Shown: positions 8,759 through 17,062, counted from the first letter of the stretch. The stretch: DNA of 26,733 bases from CAZYWA01 sp964650975 [NCBI: uncultured bacterium] (GCA_964650975.1 CAZYWA010000030.1:1-26733); one strand, 5' to 3'. Program-made: numbers and translations. Notes: generated from the sequence alone by a model not told the origin.

Positions 8759-8875
8759 ATGCGCGGCTTCGCAAAGTTCACGCTAGGTCTGCTAGGTGTC
8801 GTGGCGGCCATCGTGGTCCTCGGGCCGCTCGGCATGAAGCTCATGGACCTCGTGTTCAAGCTGTTGGTCAAGTGA
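8759..8875 (+). CDS. Small single-pass membrane protein (38 residues)
   Basis: The ORF starts at an ATG with GGAGAGG at 8750-8756, the most convincing ribosome-binding site in the area, about 60 bases after the 8670-8699 promoter. The product begins MRGFAKFTLGLLGVVAAIVV and has one hydrophobic helix (about residues 8-25). A short amphipathic, lysine-containing tail follows (KLMDLVFKLLVK). I do not recognise a family. The position at the head of the export genes suggests a small membrane accessory or regulator of the polysaccharide export complex, or a leader peptide that affects downstream translation. The evidence for coding is the strong initiation context and a clean membrane-protein composition, not homology. 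Confidence 0.6.
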   Translation: MRGFAKFTLGLLGVVAAIVVLGPLGMKLMDLVFKLLVK

Positions 8876-8892
8876 CGGGCGCAGGTCTCGGA

Positions 8893-9825
8893 ATGAGGCG
8901 TCGACCGACTCGAGTCGAGATTTTGGCAGCGCGACCGGTTCGATTCGCCTCCACGGCGCCGCGCGGGGCCGTGGGTTTGGCGCGTGCCGTGCTGGCGGGC
9001 TTGCTGCTCGCCGTGGTGATCCTTCCCGGCTGCGCGGAGAATCTCGGCACGGCCGAGCCCGCTGCCCCCGCGCCCGAGGCTTCGTCGAGCGCAGGGCCAA
9101 AGCTCACGCCGCGAGGCGCCCCCACGTCCGTGGCGGCTCAGCCTGCGTCCGCGACCGAGTCCGGAGGCGCGCCGCCCTCGAGCGCGGCTCCAGGATCCAC
9201 CTCGTACGTGATCCAGCCCGGCGACCAGGTCGAGGTGCGGTTCCTCTATCATCCGTACTTCAACACCACGGTTCCGGTCCGTCCCGACGGCAGGATCACC
9301 CTGCAGATGGTGCACGACGTCCCCGCGGCCGGGCTCACGCCGATGCAGCTCTGGTACTACCTTACCAAGCGCTACGAGAAGCTGCTCGATCGCGAAGACA
9401 TCACCGTGACGCTCAAGAGCTTCTCCACCACCACCCAGAGTCAGGCGATCTACGTGGGCGGCGAGGTCGCGCTGCCCAAGATGATGGAGATGACGCCCGG
9501 CATGACGGTCGTCCAGGCCCTCTACGAGGCGGGCGGACTGCGTGAGTCGGCCAACACCGAGAGCGTGATCGTGCTGCGCAAGGGGTATTCGGCGCAGCAC
9601 CAGGTGCTGGCGGTGAACGTCGACGACGTCCTCGAAGGGAAGGCGGCGGACGTGGTCCTCGAGGACCGCGACGTGGTCTTCGTTCCGAAGACCTTCATCG
9701 CCCGCGCCGATGTGTTCGTGGACCAGTACTTGAACAAGATCGTTCCCCGGTGGGTGACGTCGGCCTTCGCGTTCACCACGCCACTCACCACGGTGCACAC
9801 CCAGACGCAGGTCATTCCTCAATGA
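8893..9825 (+). CDS. Wza-like polysaccharide export lipoprotein
   Basis: From the ATG at 8893 this is 310 residues. A hydrophobic segment ends in the lipobox VILPGC with cysteine 47, predicting a lipoprotein. After an Ala/Ser/Pro-rich linker comes the polysaccharide export (Poly_export) domain, with YVIQPGDQVEVRFLYHP and VRPDGRITLQMV. A SLBB-type domain follows (YVGGEVALPKMMEM, VVQALYEAGGLRESANTES). Proteins of this family form the outer-membrane channel for capsule or exopolysaccharide export with a Wzz/Wzc partner, and such a partner is encoded two genes downstream. The start is uncertain: the GTG at 8971 gives a cleaner signal peptide, and neither start has a strong ribosome-binding site. 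The family call does not depend on this choice. Confidence 0.92.
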   Translation: MRRRPTRVEILAARPVRFASTAPRGAVGLARAVLAGLLLAVVILPGCAENLGTAEPAAPAPEASSSAGPKLTPRGAPTSVAAQPASATESGGAPPSSAAPGSTSYVIQPGDQVEVRFLYHPYFNTTVPVRPDGRITLQMVHDVPAAGLTPMQLWYYLTKRYEKLLDREDITVTLKSFSTTTQSQAIYVGGEVALPKMMEMTPGMTVVQALYEAGGLRESANTESVIVLRKGYSAQHQVLAVNVDDVLEGKAADVVLEDRDVVFVPKTFIARADVFVDQYLNKIVPRWVTSAFAFTTPLTTVHTQTQVIPQ

Positions 9826-9859
9826 GGCGATGGCCGCCCGAGGCGGCAGCGGTTCGAGC

Positions 9860-10630
9860 ATGAGCAAGAACTTCGAAGTCCTGGAGCGCAGCATGCGCGA
9901 GCAGACCGGCACCGGCGTCACCGCCGAGGCGCTGGCGCCCGGCGGTCTCAGGCCGCCCCCGCTCGCGCAACCGGCGTCGGTGCCGTCGCGTTTCCGGCTG
10001 CCCGAGGACGTCGCCGAGGAGTACATCAAGCTCAAGACCAACCTGGTCATGGTGAAGACCGGGACGCCGATCCGGCTGCTGACCGTCGCGAGCGCCAAGC
10101 ATGGCGACGGCACCACCTCGGTCGCCACCAACCTGGCGATCGCCTACGCCAGCGACGGGACGCATCGCGTGCTGCTGGTGGACACGAGCTTCCACCGGCC
10201 CGCCCTGCACCGGGTGTTCCGCTTTCCTCGCGACCCCGGGGTCACCGACCTGCTGGTCGGCTCGGGGCCGTTCGAGGAAGCGCTGCGAGCCACCTCGGTC
10301 CCGCAGCTTCAGGTGCTGACCTGCGGCTCGCCGATCGGCAATCCCGCGCGGCTCCTCGAGACCGAGCGCCTGGCGGCGTTCCTGACCTTCGCGCGCGAGC
10401 ACTTCGACGTCACCATCTTCGACGCCAGCCCGATCCTGCCGTACTCGGACGCCCGCGTTCTCGCGACGCGCACCGACGGCACGTTGCTGGTGATCCAGGC
10501 CAATCACACCCAGACCTCGGCCGTCGAGCGGAGCAAGCGCCAGCTCACGACGATGGGCGCCCGCGTCGTCGGGGCGGTCATCAGCCGTCAGCGGCACTTC
10601 GTGCCCGAATTCCTCCACGACTGGGTGTGA
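9860..10630 (+). CDS. CpsD/CapB-type BY-kinase homologue with altered P-loop
   Basis: This 256-residue protein starts MSKNFEVLER, like many BY-kinases that begin MSKIFEAL. An in-frame ATG at 9830 would add ten residues. The core has EEYIKLKTNL, the P-loop region SAKHGDGTTSVATNLA (residues 78-93), the Walker A' region VLLVDTSFHRPALH with aspartate 108, and the Walker B-like DVTIFDASP with aspartate 188. The canonical P-loop reads GxGK[ST]; here threonine 85 replaces the lysine, and the second acidic residue of Walker A' is serine 110. No tyrosine cluster is visible at the C-terminus. The family normally autophosphorylates on tyrosine and controls polysaccharide chain length with a Wzz-type membrane partner, which is encoded next. 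Kinase activity is doubtful; a regulatory or nucleotide-sensing role is possible. Confidence 0.85.
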   Translation: MSKNFEVLERSMREQTGTGVTAEALAPGGLRPPPLAQPASVPSRFRLPEDVAEEYIKLKTNLVMVKTGTPIRLLTVASAKHGDGTTSVATNLAIAYASDGTHRVLLVDTSFHRPALHRVFRFPRDPGVTDLLVGSGPFEEALRATSVPQLQVLTCGSPIGNPARLLETERLAAFLTFAREHFDVTIFDASPILPYSDARVLATRTDGTLLVIQANHTQTSAVERSKRQLTTMGARVVGAVISRQRHFVPEFLHDWV

Positions 10631-10653
10631 CGGCGAGACGGGGAGCCGATTCC

Positions 10654-12039
10654 GTGAACGGAGCGAGCGGCGGGCCGACCTATGAGTCGAGCCTCTATCA
10701 CTTCCTGTTCGTGCTGTTCAAAAGGAAGTGGACGGTGCTCGTCACGCTGACCGTGACGCTCGGCACCGTGCTGCTCGCGACCTACCTCGAGACGCCTCTC
10801 TACGAGGCGGCCACCCGGGTGTGGATCCACAAGAACCCGAAGCAGTCGATCCGGTTCTTCGGCGACCTCGAAACACCGCAGATGCCGATCAACTTGTACG
10901 CGCCCACCGCCAACATCGTGGAGGTCGCGGTCAGCAAGGAGATCGCGGTCAAGATGGTGAAGGAGAACGGGCTCGACGAGCGCCGGCGCCGCGTCAAGGA
11001 GGATCCGACCGAGCTCCGCGACGTGTTCATGTACTGGTACAAGACGATCCTCAAGTCGCCCATCACGGCCGTCAAGTGGGTGCTGGTCGAGATCGGCCTG
11101 CTGCACCCGTCCGAGCGGGCGTGGTTCGCGGAAGCGGTCGACGACTTCCAGCACAAGATCCTCGACATCAACTCGGTCGGGGTCGAGACCGAGGTGATGA
11201 GCGTCGGGGTGTGGCTCGACGACCCGATCCTCGCCGCCAAGGTCGCGAACGGAATCACCGACGAGGTCATCACCCGGCTGCGCAAGCTCGACACCCACGA
11301 AGCCGACATCTCGTTCGAGTTCGCCCGCGATCAGGTGGTCAACGCCGAGCGCAAGCTGCGCGAGGGCGAGGCGGCGGTCAGCGAGTTCAAGCGCCAGACC
11401 AACGTGCTGAGCCTCGACGACGAGAAGCGCATCAAGCTCGACCAGTTCGCGAAGCTCGAGGCCGACCGCACCGAGATCCTGAGCAACCTGGCGCTCTATG
11501 CCGAGAAGCGGAAGCAGTCGGAAGGCGATCTCAAGGCGCAGCAGCAGCGCTTCGGCTCGCTCGAGACCTACCGCGACGTCGAGAAGAAGACCCTCGAGTA
11601 CCGTCAGACCGAGGAGAGCCTGCGCGCCAAGATGCAGGTGCTCGACGAGGAGATCGAGCGCCAGAAGGGCGAGCTCGCGTACCTGAACGAGGTCGAGTTC
11701 GAGCTGTCGCGGCTCGAGCGCGACGTGACCATCCGACAGACCATCTACAACAACCTGCGGTCGAAGGTCGAAGAGCTCGAGATCCAGCGCATCAAGCAGC
11801 TTCCCGAGTACGACCTGCAGGTCATCGACCGGGCGCTGATCACCCCGGGCGCCGACCCCGACTGGCCCGACTGGACCATCAACACCATCGTCGCGGTGGT
11901 GCTGGCCATCGCGCTCGCCCTGGGATTGCCGTTCCTGCTCGAGTTCTGGGACGACACGCTCAGGAACGCGCGCGAGGTCGAGGACCGGATCGAGGTGCCG
12001 GTGCTGGCGTCGATTCGCGAGTACCGCTCGGTCGGCTGA
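10654..12039 (+). CDS. Wzz/GumC-like polysaccharide chain-length determinant
   Basis: This 461-residue inner-membrane protein starts at a GTG with GGGGAG at 10640-10645, eight bases upstream. Another GTG at 10627 overlaps the previous stop by 4 bases and remains possible. The first transmembrane helix covers about residues 26-45. It is followed by the Wzz-type segment ETPLYEAATRVWI, an extended periplasmic region, and a long coiled coil (about 220-365) rich in Glu, Lys and Gln. The second helix (about 407-431) is followed by LLEFWDDTLRNAREVEDRI, the GumC/Wzc-like exit. It lacks a fused kinase domain; the separate kinase homologue upstream supplies that part, in the split CpsC/CpsD style. It is expected to pair with the Wza-like lipoprotein to form the envelope-spanning export path. 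Confidence 0.9.
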   Translation: MNGASGGPTYESSLYHFLFVLFKRKWTVLVTLTVTLGTVLLATYLETPLYEAATRVWIHKNPKQSIRFFGDLETPQMPINLYAPTANIVEVAVSKEIAVKMVKENGLDERRRRVKEDPTELRDVFMYWYKTILKSPITAVKWVLVEIGLLHPSERAWFAEAVDDFQHKILDINSVGVETEVMSVGVWLDDPILAAKVANGITDEVITRLRKLDTHEADISFEFARDQVVNAERKLREGEAAVSEFKRQTNVLSLDDEKRIKLDQFAKLEADRTEILSNLALYAEKRKQSEGDLKAQQQRFGSLETYRDVEKKTLEYRQTEESLRAKMQVLDEEIERQKGELAYLNEVEFELSRLERDVTIRQTIYNNLRSKVEELEIQRIKQLPEYDLQVIDRALITPGADPDWPDWTINTIVAVVLAIALALGLPFLLEFWDDTLRNAREVEDRIEVPVLASIREYRSVG

Positions 12040-12094
12040 AATCGCTCCGCCGGACCGTCGTTCCCGGTCGTTACCACTCCTGGCGGTCGTGTCG

Positions 12095-12934
12095 ATGCGC
12101 GCGTTCCTCAAGAGCTCGGTTTTCTGGCTCGCCGGCCGGTTCGATCGCACGGGCGGCGGAGTACCGGTCTTGCTCTACCACTCGCTCGACGACGGCGGGT
12201 CGGCGCTTTCGGTTCCGCCGCGCCAGTTCCGCGCGCAAATGGAGCACCTGGCGCGGAGCGGCTGGCGCGGCGTCGGGATCGGCGCGCTGCTCGACGAGTG
12301 GGACGGCCGCGGGCCGGGGCCGCGCCGCACCGTGGCGATCACCCTCGACGACGGGCTGGTGAGCCAGCGCGACGTCGCCTTCCCGATTCTCCGCGATCTG
12401 GGGCTCGGCGCCACCGTGTTCGTGCCCACCGCGCAGCTCGGCCGCTCGGCCGAGTGGAACCGGGTGGACCGCTTTCCCGAGTTCCCGATCATGGGCTGGA
12501 AGGACGTCGAGACGATGGCGGCCGCGGGCATCGAGATGGAGCCCCACGGGCGTCTGCACCGCTCGCTCCCGGGCCTCGACGACGCGGCGCTGGCCGACGA
12601 GGTCGCGGGAAGCGCCGGCGACCTCTGCGACCGGCTCGGCAGAGCCCCTCGGGTGTTCTCGTACCCGTTCGGTCACGAGGACGAGCGGGTGCGCCGCGCG
12701 GTCCGGGCCGCGGGAGTTCCCGGTGCCGTCGCTGTGGCGGACCGCGTCCACCGACCGGGGGACGACCGGCTGCGAGTCCCGCGGCTCTGCATGGATTGGT
12801 CGAGCGCCAGCTCCGACCGGCAGTCCGTGTTGCTGCTCGAGAGCGCGCTCAAGGGCGGCATGGTCGATGTGCTGCGGCTCAAGCGGGCGGTGCTCGAGAA
12901 GCTCCGCCTGGCCCCCTCGACTCCCGCCCACTGA
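12095..12934 (+). CDS. Polysaccharide deacetylase (NodB/CE4-like)
   Basis: This 279-residue protein shows the CE4 motifs in order. VPVLLYHSLDD lies near residue 25. The TLDDG motif at residues 83-87 is a variant of TFDDG, with catalytic and metal-binding Asp85-Asp86. The metal-binding pair H151-GRL-H155 follows, then FSYPFGHED near residue 190. A short hydrophobic segment at the N-terminus (SSVFWLAGRF) could be a weak anchor, but no clear signal peptide is seen. CE4 enzymes remove N- or O-acetyl groups from glycans, and in an exopolysaccharide locus this usually modifies the polymer. A GTG six bases upstream is an alternative start. Substrate is not deducible from sequence. Confidence 0.88.
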   Translation: MRAFLKSSVFWLAGRFDRTGGGVPVLLYHSLDDGGSALSVPPRQFRAQMEHLARSGWRGVGIGALLDEWDGRGPGPRRTVAITLDDGLVSQRDVAFPILRDLGLGATVFVPTAQLGRSAEWNRVDRFPEFPIMGWKDVETMAAAGIEMEPHGRLHRSLPGLDDAALADEVAGSAGDLCDRLGRAPRVFSYPFGHEDERVRRAVRAAGVPGAVAVADRVHRPGDDRLRVPRLCMDWSSASSDRQSVLLLESALKGGMVDVLRLKRAVLEKLRLAPSTPAH

Positions 12935-12956
12935 TCGGGCGCCCAGGGACTTGGGT

Positions 12957-12985
12957 TTGGGGCGACCCGGACGCGGCCGTATACT
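12957..12985 (+). promoter_or_regulatory. Sigma70-like promoter ahead of the glycan assembly genes
   Basis: TATACT (12980-12985) matches the -10 consensus at 5 of 6 positions. TTGGGG (12957-12962) lies 17 bases upstream as a weaker -35. The site is in the gap between the deacetylase and the radical SAM gene, about 48 bases before the TTG start at 13034, and suggests a second transcription unit within the locus. Confidence 0.5.
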
Positions 12986-13033
12986 GTTTGGACGCGTCGA
13001 ACCGAGCCGGTGGCGCCGATAGGAGAGACCCCC

Positions 13034-14152
13034 TTGCTCGACAACGAGGCCAGTACCTCGGGCGGGGTCGAGTGGCACAGCCACGAGACCACCTGGACAC
13101 GACGCCCGCGCACCAACAAGAACATCCACTCGGTGAGCTTCCGGGCTCACGGTGGGAAGCTGCTCAAGCACAACTCGCTCGGGGTGCTCAAAGCCCTCGA
13201 GGTGATGAAGCTCAAGACCAAGGCGAGCTCGTACTGCTACAACGACCCGGTCGTCCTGCAGATCGAGAATACCAACGTCTGCAACCTGAGCTGCGAGTTC
13301 TGCCCGCGGCACCGCGACAAGAAGTACATCCCCAAGGAGATGGGGCTCGACGAGTTCAAGGAGATGCTCGATCCGTGGATCGGGAGTCTCTTCTCGATCC
13401 ACATCTTCGGCCGCGGCGAGCCGCTGGTCGGGAAGCACATCTTCGAGATGATCGACCACGCCGCGGGGCGCGGCGTGCCGCACGTGTCGATCACGTCGAA
13501 CGGCTTCCTGCTCACCCGCGAGCGGGCCCGCGAGCTGGCGCGCTCGAAGCTCATGGAGCTGCGCATCTCGGTGGACGGCGCCACGCCCGAGACGTTCCGC
13601 AAGATCCGCCAGGACGACCTCGGCAAGCTGCTCGAGAACGTCCGCTATTTCACCTCGATCTCGGACATCCCGGTGTCCTTCAACTTCGCGCTCAACGCGG
13701 TCAACTGGGACGAGATCAAGATGATGCCGAAGCTGGTGAAGGAGATGGGCGGCGAGGCGCTGCGGGTCTTCCCGGTCAACACCTACGACGAGGCGATCGA
13801 GGACGACATGGGCCTCAACAAGGAGCGGCAGCGCCAGTACGGCGCGGTCGGTCGTGAGGTCGAGGCGCTCTGCAAGGCCGACGGCCTGCAGTTCATCATG
13901 GACCAGGAAGTCGTGAGCGAGTGCATCATCCCGTTCGTGATGGCGTTCATCAACGTCGACGGAATGCTGACGCCGTGCTGCAAGCTCGAGGAGATTCCGC
14001 TCGAGGACGTGAAGGCGGACGGATTCAAGGCCGCCTGGAACGGCCCGCGCATGCGCGCTTTCCGCAATGCCTTGATCACCAAGAACTACCCGACGCCTTG
14101 CACCAAGATCCAGTGCATCCGGGATTTCCGGCCCCCGGCCGGCGAGACCTGA
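13034..14152 (+). CDS. Radical SAM/SPASM-domain protein in glycan cluster
   Basis: I place the start at the TTG at 13034 because AGGAGAG (13021-13027) lies six bases before it; the upstream GTG at 13010 precedes this ribosome-binding site. The 372-residue product has a CX3CX2C cluster (CNLSCEFC, cysteines 83, 87, 90) that binds the radical SAM [4Fe-4S] centre. It also has FGRGEPLVGK (the GEP motif) and ELRISVDGATPETF. A SPASM-like C-terminal region carries Cys297, Cys315-Cys316, Cys356 and Cys361, which would hold auxiliary iron-sulfur clusters. About 65 residues precede the barrel. No peptide precursor gene is nearby. The position between polysaccharide and methyltransferase genes suggests that it modifies a sugar, lipid carrier or other small substrate, as in other SPASM proteins of surface-polysaccharide loci. 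The substrate is unknown. Confidence 0.88.
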   Translation: MLDNEASTSGGVEWHSHETTWTRRPRTNKNIHSVSFRAHGGKLLKHNSLGVLKALEVMKLKTKASSYCYNDPVVLQIENTNVCNLSCEFCPRHRDKKYIPKEMGLDEFKEMLDPWIGSLFSIHIFGRGEPLVGKHIFEMIDHAAGRGVPHVSITSNGFLLTRERARELARSKLMELRISVDGATPETFRKIRQDDLGKLLENVRYFTSISDIPVSFNFALNAVNWDEIKMMPKLVKEMGGEALRVFPVNTYDEAIEDDMGLNKERQRQYGAVGREVEALCKADGLQFIMDQEVVSECIIPFVMAFINVDGMLTPCCKLEEIPLEDVKADGFKAAWNGPRMRAFRNALITKNYPTPCTKIQCIRDFRPPAGET

Positions 14153-14197
14153 GCCACTCCCGCCCGCGCTGGTACTGCGGCCGAGCAACCCATCGAG

Positions 14198-14213
14198 CCC
14201 CGCGCGCGCGGGG
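14198..14213. repeat. Perfect 16-base GC palindrome
   Basis: CCCCGCGCGCGCGGGG is a perfect inverted repeat in the 76-base gap between the radical SAM gene and the methyltransferase gene, just before the latter's ribosome-binding site (GGAAGGA, 14215-14221). It could form a small hairpin that modulates translation, but alternating GC palindromes also arise by chance in such GC-rich DNA. Confidence 0.4.
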
Positions 14214-14228
14214 TGGAAGGAAATCCGC

Positions 14229-15362
14229 GTGAAACCGGCGATGGTCGATCTGTTGTGCTGCACCGAGTGTCGCGCGTTTCCCCTGCAGGTGACGGTCGCG
14301 CGCGGCGAGCCCGACGAGGTCGTCGACGGCACGCTCAGGTGCTCCGCGTGCCAGCGTACCTACGCGATCGAGGACGCGATCCCGGTCATGCTGCCCGACG
14401 CGGTGCGGGTCATCTCCGACGACCAGAAGGCCAAGTGGCTCGAGGAGCGCCGCCAGCTCGAGGAGCAGCTGGTCACCTCCGATCACAGCACCTACAAGGA
14501 GAAGTTCCGCGAGCTCGCCAAGAACGAGGGAATGGACGAGACGCGCGACGGCTACCTGTGGGAGGTGCGGCTCTACGAGAACACCATCGAGAAGTGGGGC
14601 CAGCACTGGGAGCACGTGCCCGGTCGCTTCGGCGTGAAATGGGCGCGTGACGAGATCGGCGAGCGGTTCCGGAACACCGCGACCTTCGGCTACCTGCGCA
14701 AGGTCGAGGGCTCGCTGGCCGACCGCAAGGTCCTCAACCTGGGATCGGGCGGCGACGTGGACATCATCCAGCGCATGGAGAAGGACGGCGCGATGGTGGT
14801 GTCGAGCGACATCGTCCCCGCGGCGCTCAAGCACCTCCGCAAGTCGCACGCCGGCACGAGCTTCCAGGGCGTGTGCGCGGACCTGGCGCGGCTGCCATTC
14901 CGCGACGGTGTCTTCGACCACGTGCTGTGCGTCGAGGTGATCCACCACGTGCAGCCGATCGACCGGGGCACCAAGGAGGTCGCGCGGGTGCTGAAGGAAG
15001 GCCGCCGCGCCTACCTCGTCGAGGTGAACCCCAAGCACCTCTTCACGATCCCGGGCCGGATCTTCCCGGTGTGGGCCAAGAAGGTGATCCGCAAGGTGAT
15101 CGGGCTCTTGTTCCGCACCAAGGCGCGCTACCTCGAGGGATCGCCGTACGAGAAGATCACGCCCATCGAGGACTTCGCGGCGTCGCTCGAGCGCAGCGGC
15201 CTCAGGCAGGTGAGCGTCGACGCGGTGGTCCATCCACCCGGTGTGTTCTCCGAGCGGGTCATGAGCACCTGGCAGCGCTGGGCCGAGCGCTGGCCCAGGC
15301 TCTTCAATCCGATCGGCTTCGAGTACGCGATCTTCGGCACCAAACCCGCCGGTTCCTCCTGA
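14229..15362 (+). CDS. SAM-dependent methyltransferase with N-terminal Trm112-like zinc ribbon
   Basis: This 377-residue protein starts at a GTG preceded by GGAAGGA. The first 60 residues form a Trm112-like ribbon: LLCCTEC with Cys11/Cys14, then LRCSAC with Cys38/Cys41, then RTYAIEDAIPVML. This is the pattern of fused methyltransferases with a zinc-binding head. After a charged helical linker, the class I SAM-binding motif is VLNLGSGGDVD (from residue 168). SSDIV lies at the second strand, LPFRDGVFDHVLCVEVIHHV at motif IV, and RVLKEGRRAYLVEVNP at the following strand. The C-terminus has hydrophobic segments (FPVWAKKVIRKVIGLLF) that may touch the membrane. It lies 76 bases after the radical SAM gene. 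A sugar or lipid-linked glycan is the likely acceptor by context; a protein target cannot be excluded. Confidence 0.88.
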   Translation: MKPAMVDLLCCTECRAFPLQVTVARGEPDEVVDGTLRCSACQRTYAIEDAIPVMLPDAVRVISDDQKAKWLEERRQLEEQLVTSDHSTYKEKFRELAKNEGMDETRDGYLWEVRLYENTIEKWGQHWEHVPGRFGVKWARDEIGERFRNTATFGYLRKVEGSLADRKVLNLGSGGDVDIIQRMEKDGAMVVSSDIVPAALKHLRKSHAGTSFQGVCADLARLPFRDGVFDHVLCVEVIHHVQPIDRGTKEVARVLKEGRRAYLVEVNPKHLFTIPGRIFPVWAKKVIRKVIGLLFRTKARYLEGSPYEKITPIEDFAASLERSGLRQVSVDAVVHPPGVFSERVMSTWQRWAERWPRLFNPIGFEYAIFGTKPAGSS

Positions 15363-15442
15363 CGCACTCGACCCCTCGCGCGGCGGTTACGCTGCGTAGA
15401 CAACGCACGTTCAACCGCCCTCGGGCGTAGGAGGACGCAGCG

Positions 15443-17062
15443 ATGGCTTCGCCACGTCGCGCGGCGCTTGGTTTCGTCGCGATCACGTTCCTGATCACCG
15501 GTCCGCAGTTCGCGTGCGCCGGCGCGCAGTGCCCGGGGTTCACTCCGCTCAAGGCACCGCTGCCGCAGCGCTCGGCGGGCGAGCGCACCGCGATCGGTCT
15601 CGAGTACGTCTACATCGACCAGCACGACGCGGTTCCCATCCAGGCGCAGGCGCTCGCCGAGACCGGCCTCACCGCGGTCAAGCATTACCCAGAGCACGTG
15701 CAATGGGGCGAGATGCAGAAAGGTCCGAACGACGCAATCGACTTCACGCGTCTCGACGACTACGTCCGCGAGTACCAGAAGGCCGGCTTCGGCGACCTGG
15801 TGATCTGCCTCAAGGCGAACGCCAAGTGGGCGTCGCGGGCGCCCGGTCTCGTCCACTGGGACGACGCCAATCCCAAGCCCGAGTTCTACGACGCTTACGA
15901 GAAGTGGATCGGCTCGGTGGTCGAACGTTACGACGGCGACGGCGTCAACGACATGCCCGGCCTGCGCTGGCCGGTGCGATACCTGGAGATCGGCTCCGAG
16001 TTCTCGAGCTACGAGCCCGGTCCGGTCGCGCACTACCTCGAGACGCTCGGCCACGCGTATCGCGCGGCGCATCGCGCGTCGTCCACGATCGAGGTGGCGC
16101 ACGCCGCCTTCTTGCCGACCACGGCGTTCCGCTCGCATCCGGCGCCCTCGGCCGAGGCCTACCAGCGCGCCTTCGACTCGATCGAGGTCGACCGCACCCA
16201 CACGCTTCAGGACATGTGGTCGATCCTCGACCACCCCGAGCTCTTCGACGTGGCCAACTTCCACGCGCTCGCCGACCCGACGGAGATCGAGGACACGGTG
16301 CGCTGGCTGGGGTTCGAGATGAGCCGCCGCGGCTACCGGAAGCCGGTCATGATCAGCGACACCCTCGTGACGCCGCTCATCGCCTGGGGCCGCGCGACCA
16401 GCTGCGACGGCCCCAAGGACAAGCTCGGCAAGCTCATCCCCCCGGTCACCGAGGCCGATCGGTGCAAGGTCGCCGAGGTGTTCTCGAAGCTGGTCTCCGA
16501 CGACGCCAAGACCATCCAGTGGGCGCAGGCCTTCACCGCCGCCGACACCGTGCAGCGCGCGGTGGTCTCGGCGGAGCAGGGCGTGCGCCTGGTCGACCTC
16601 GCTTACACCACCGATCTTCCGTCGCTGCCCTTCAAGACGCGGCTCTTCGGCGCCGGCGCCGGCCTCACGACCTGGGCCGGTTTCATCGATCTCAAGGGCA
16701 AGTGCGTCGACGAGAAGCGTCCGGTGCTCTACGCGACCAAGCAGCTCATGGGCTACCTGCGCGACTACCAGTCGGTGCGCCGGCTCCCGTACCCCGATCC
16801 GCAGGTGCGCGTGTACGAGGTCGAGCGACCGGGTGGAAAGGTGTGGGTGGCATGGCTCGATCCAGGTCGCGTCACGCTTCCCGGCGAATCCGAGCCGACC
16901 AAAGCGGTCACGATCCCGATGGGCGGTGGGCAAGCGTCGATCGAGGCCGTCATCGACGCTCCCCAGCAGACCACGGGGCGCCGTGTCGGGCTTGCGGCGT
17001 CGGAGGGCGGCGCCAGCGTGACCCTCACCCCGCGGCCGGTTTTCGTGATTCCCGGGGCGTGA
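15443..17062 (+). CDS. Secreted TIM-barrel glycoside hydrolase-like protein
   Basis: This 539-residue protein starts at an ATG with a strong AGGAGG at 15429-15434. The N-terminus is a signal peptide (RRAALGFVAITFLITG, cleavage probably after ACA or close to it). The mature part resembles clan GH-A barrels: AQALAETGLTAVKHYPEHVQWGEM, a FTRLDDYVREYQKAGF helix, then RYLEIGSEFSSYEPG, where Glu186 is the best acid/base candidate. The usual second catalytic glutamate after a beta strand is not obvious; the corresponding area PVMISDTLVTP offers Asp306. A beta-rich C-terminal domain follows. Secreted barrel hydrolases occur in exopolysaccharide loci (PslG of Pseudomonas is one) and trim or release the polymer. 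Whether this one is catalytic is uncertain. Confidence 0.72.
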   Translation: MASPRRAALGFVAITFLITGPQFACAGAQCPGFTPLKAPLPQRSAGERTAIGLEYVYIDQHDAVPIQAQALAETGLTAVKHYPEHVQWGEMQKGPNDAIDFTRLDDYVREYQKAGFGDLVICLKANAKWASRAPGLVHWDDANPKPEFYDAYEKWIGSVVERYDGDGVNDMPGLRWPVRYLEIGSEFSSYEPGPVAHYLETLGHAYRAAHRASSTIEVAHAAFLPTTAFRSHPAPSAEAYQRAFDSIEVDRTHTLQDMWSILDHPELFDVANFHALADPTEIEDTVRWLGFEMSRRGYRKPVMISDTLVTPLIAWGRATSCDGPKDKLGKLIPPVTEADRCKVAEVFSKLVSDDAKTIQWAQAFTAADTVQRAVVSAEQGVRLVDLAYTTDLPSLPFKTRLFGAGAGLTTWAGFIDLKGKCVDEKRPVLYATKQLMGYLRDYQSVRRLPYPDPQVRVYEVERPGGKVWVAWLDPGRVTLPGESEPTKAVTIPMGGGQASIEAVIDAPQQTTGRRVGLAASEGGASVTLTPRPVFVIPGA

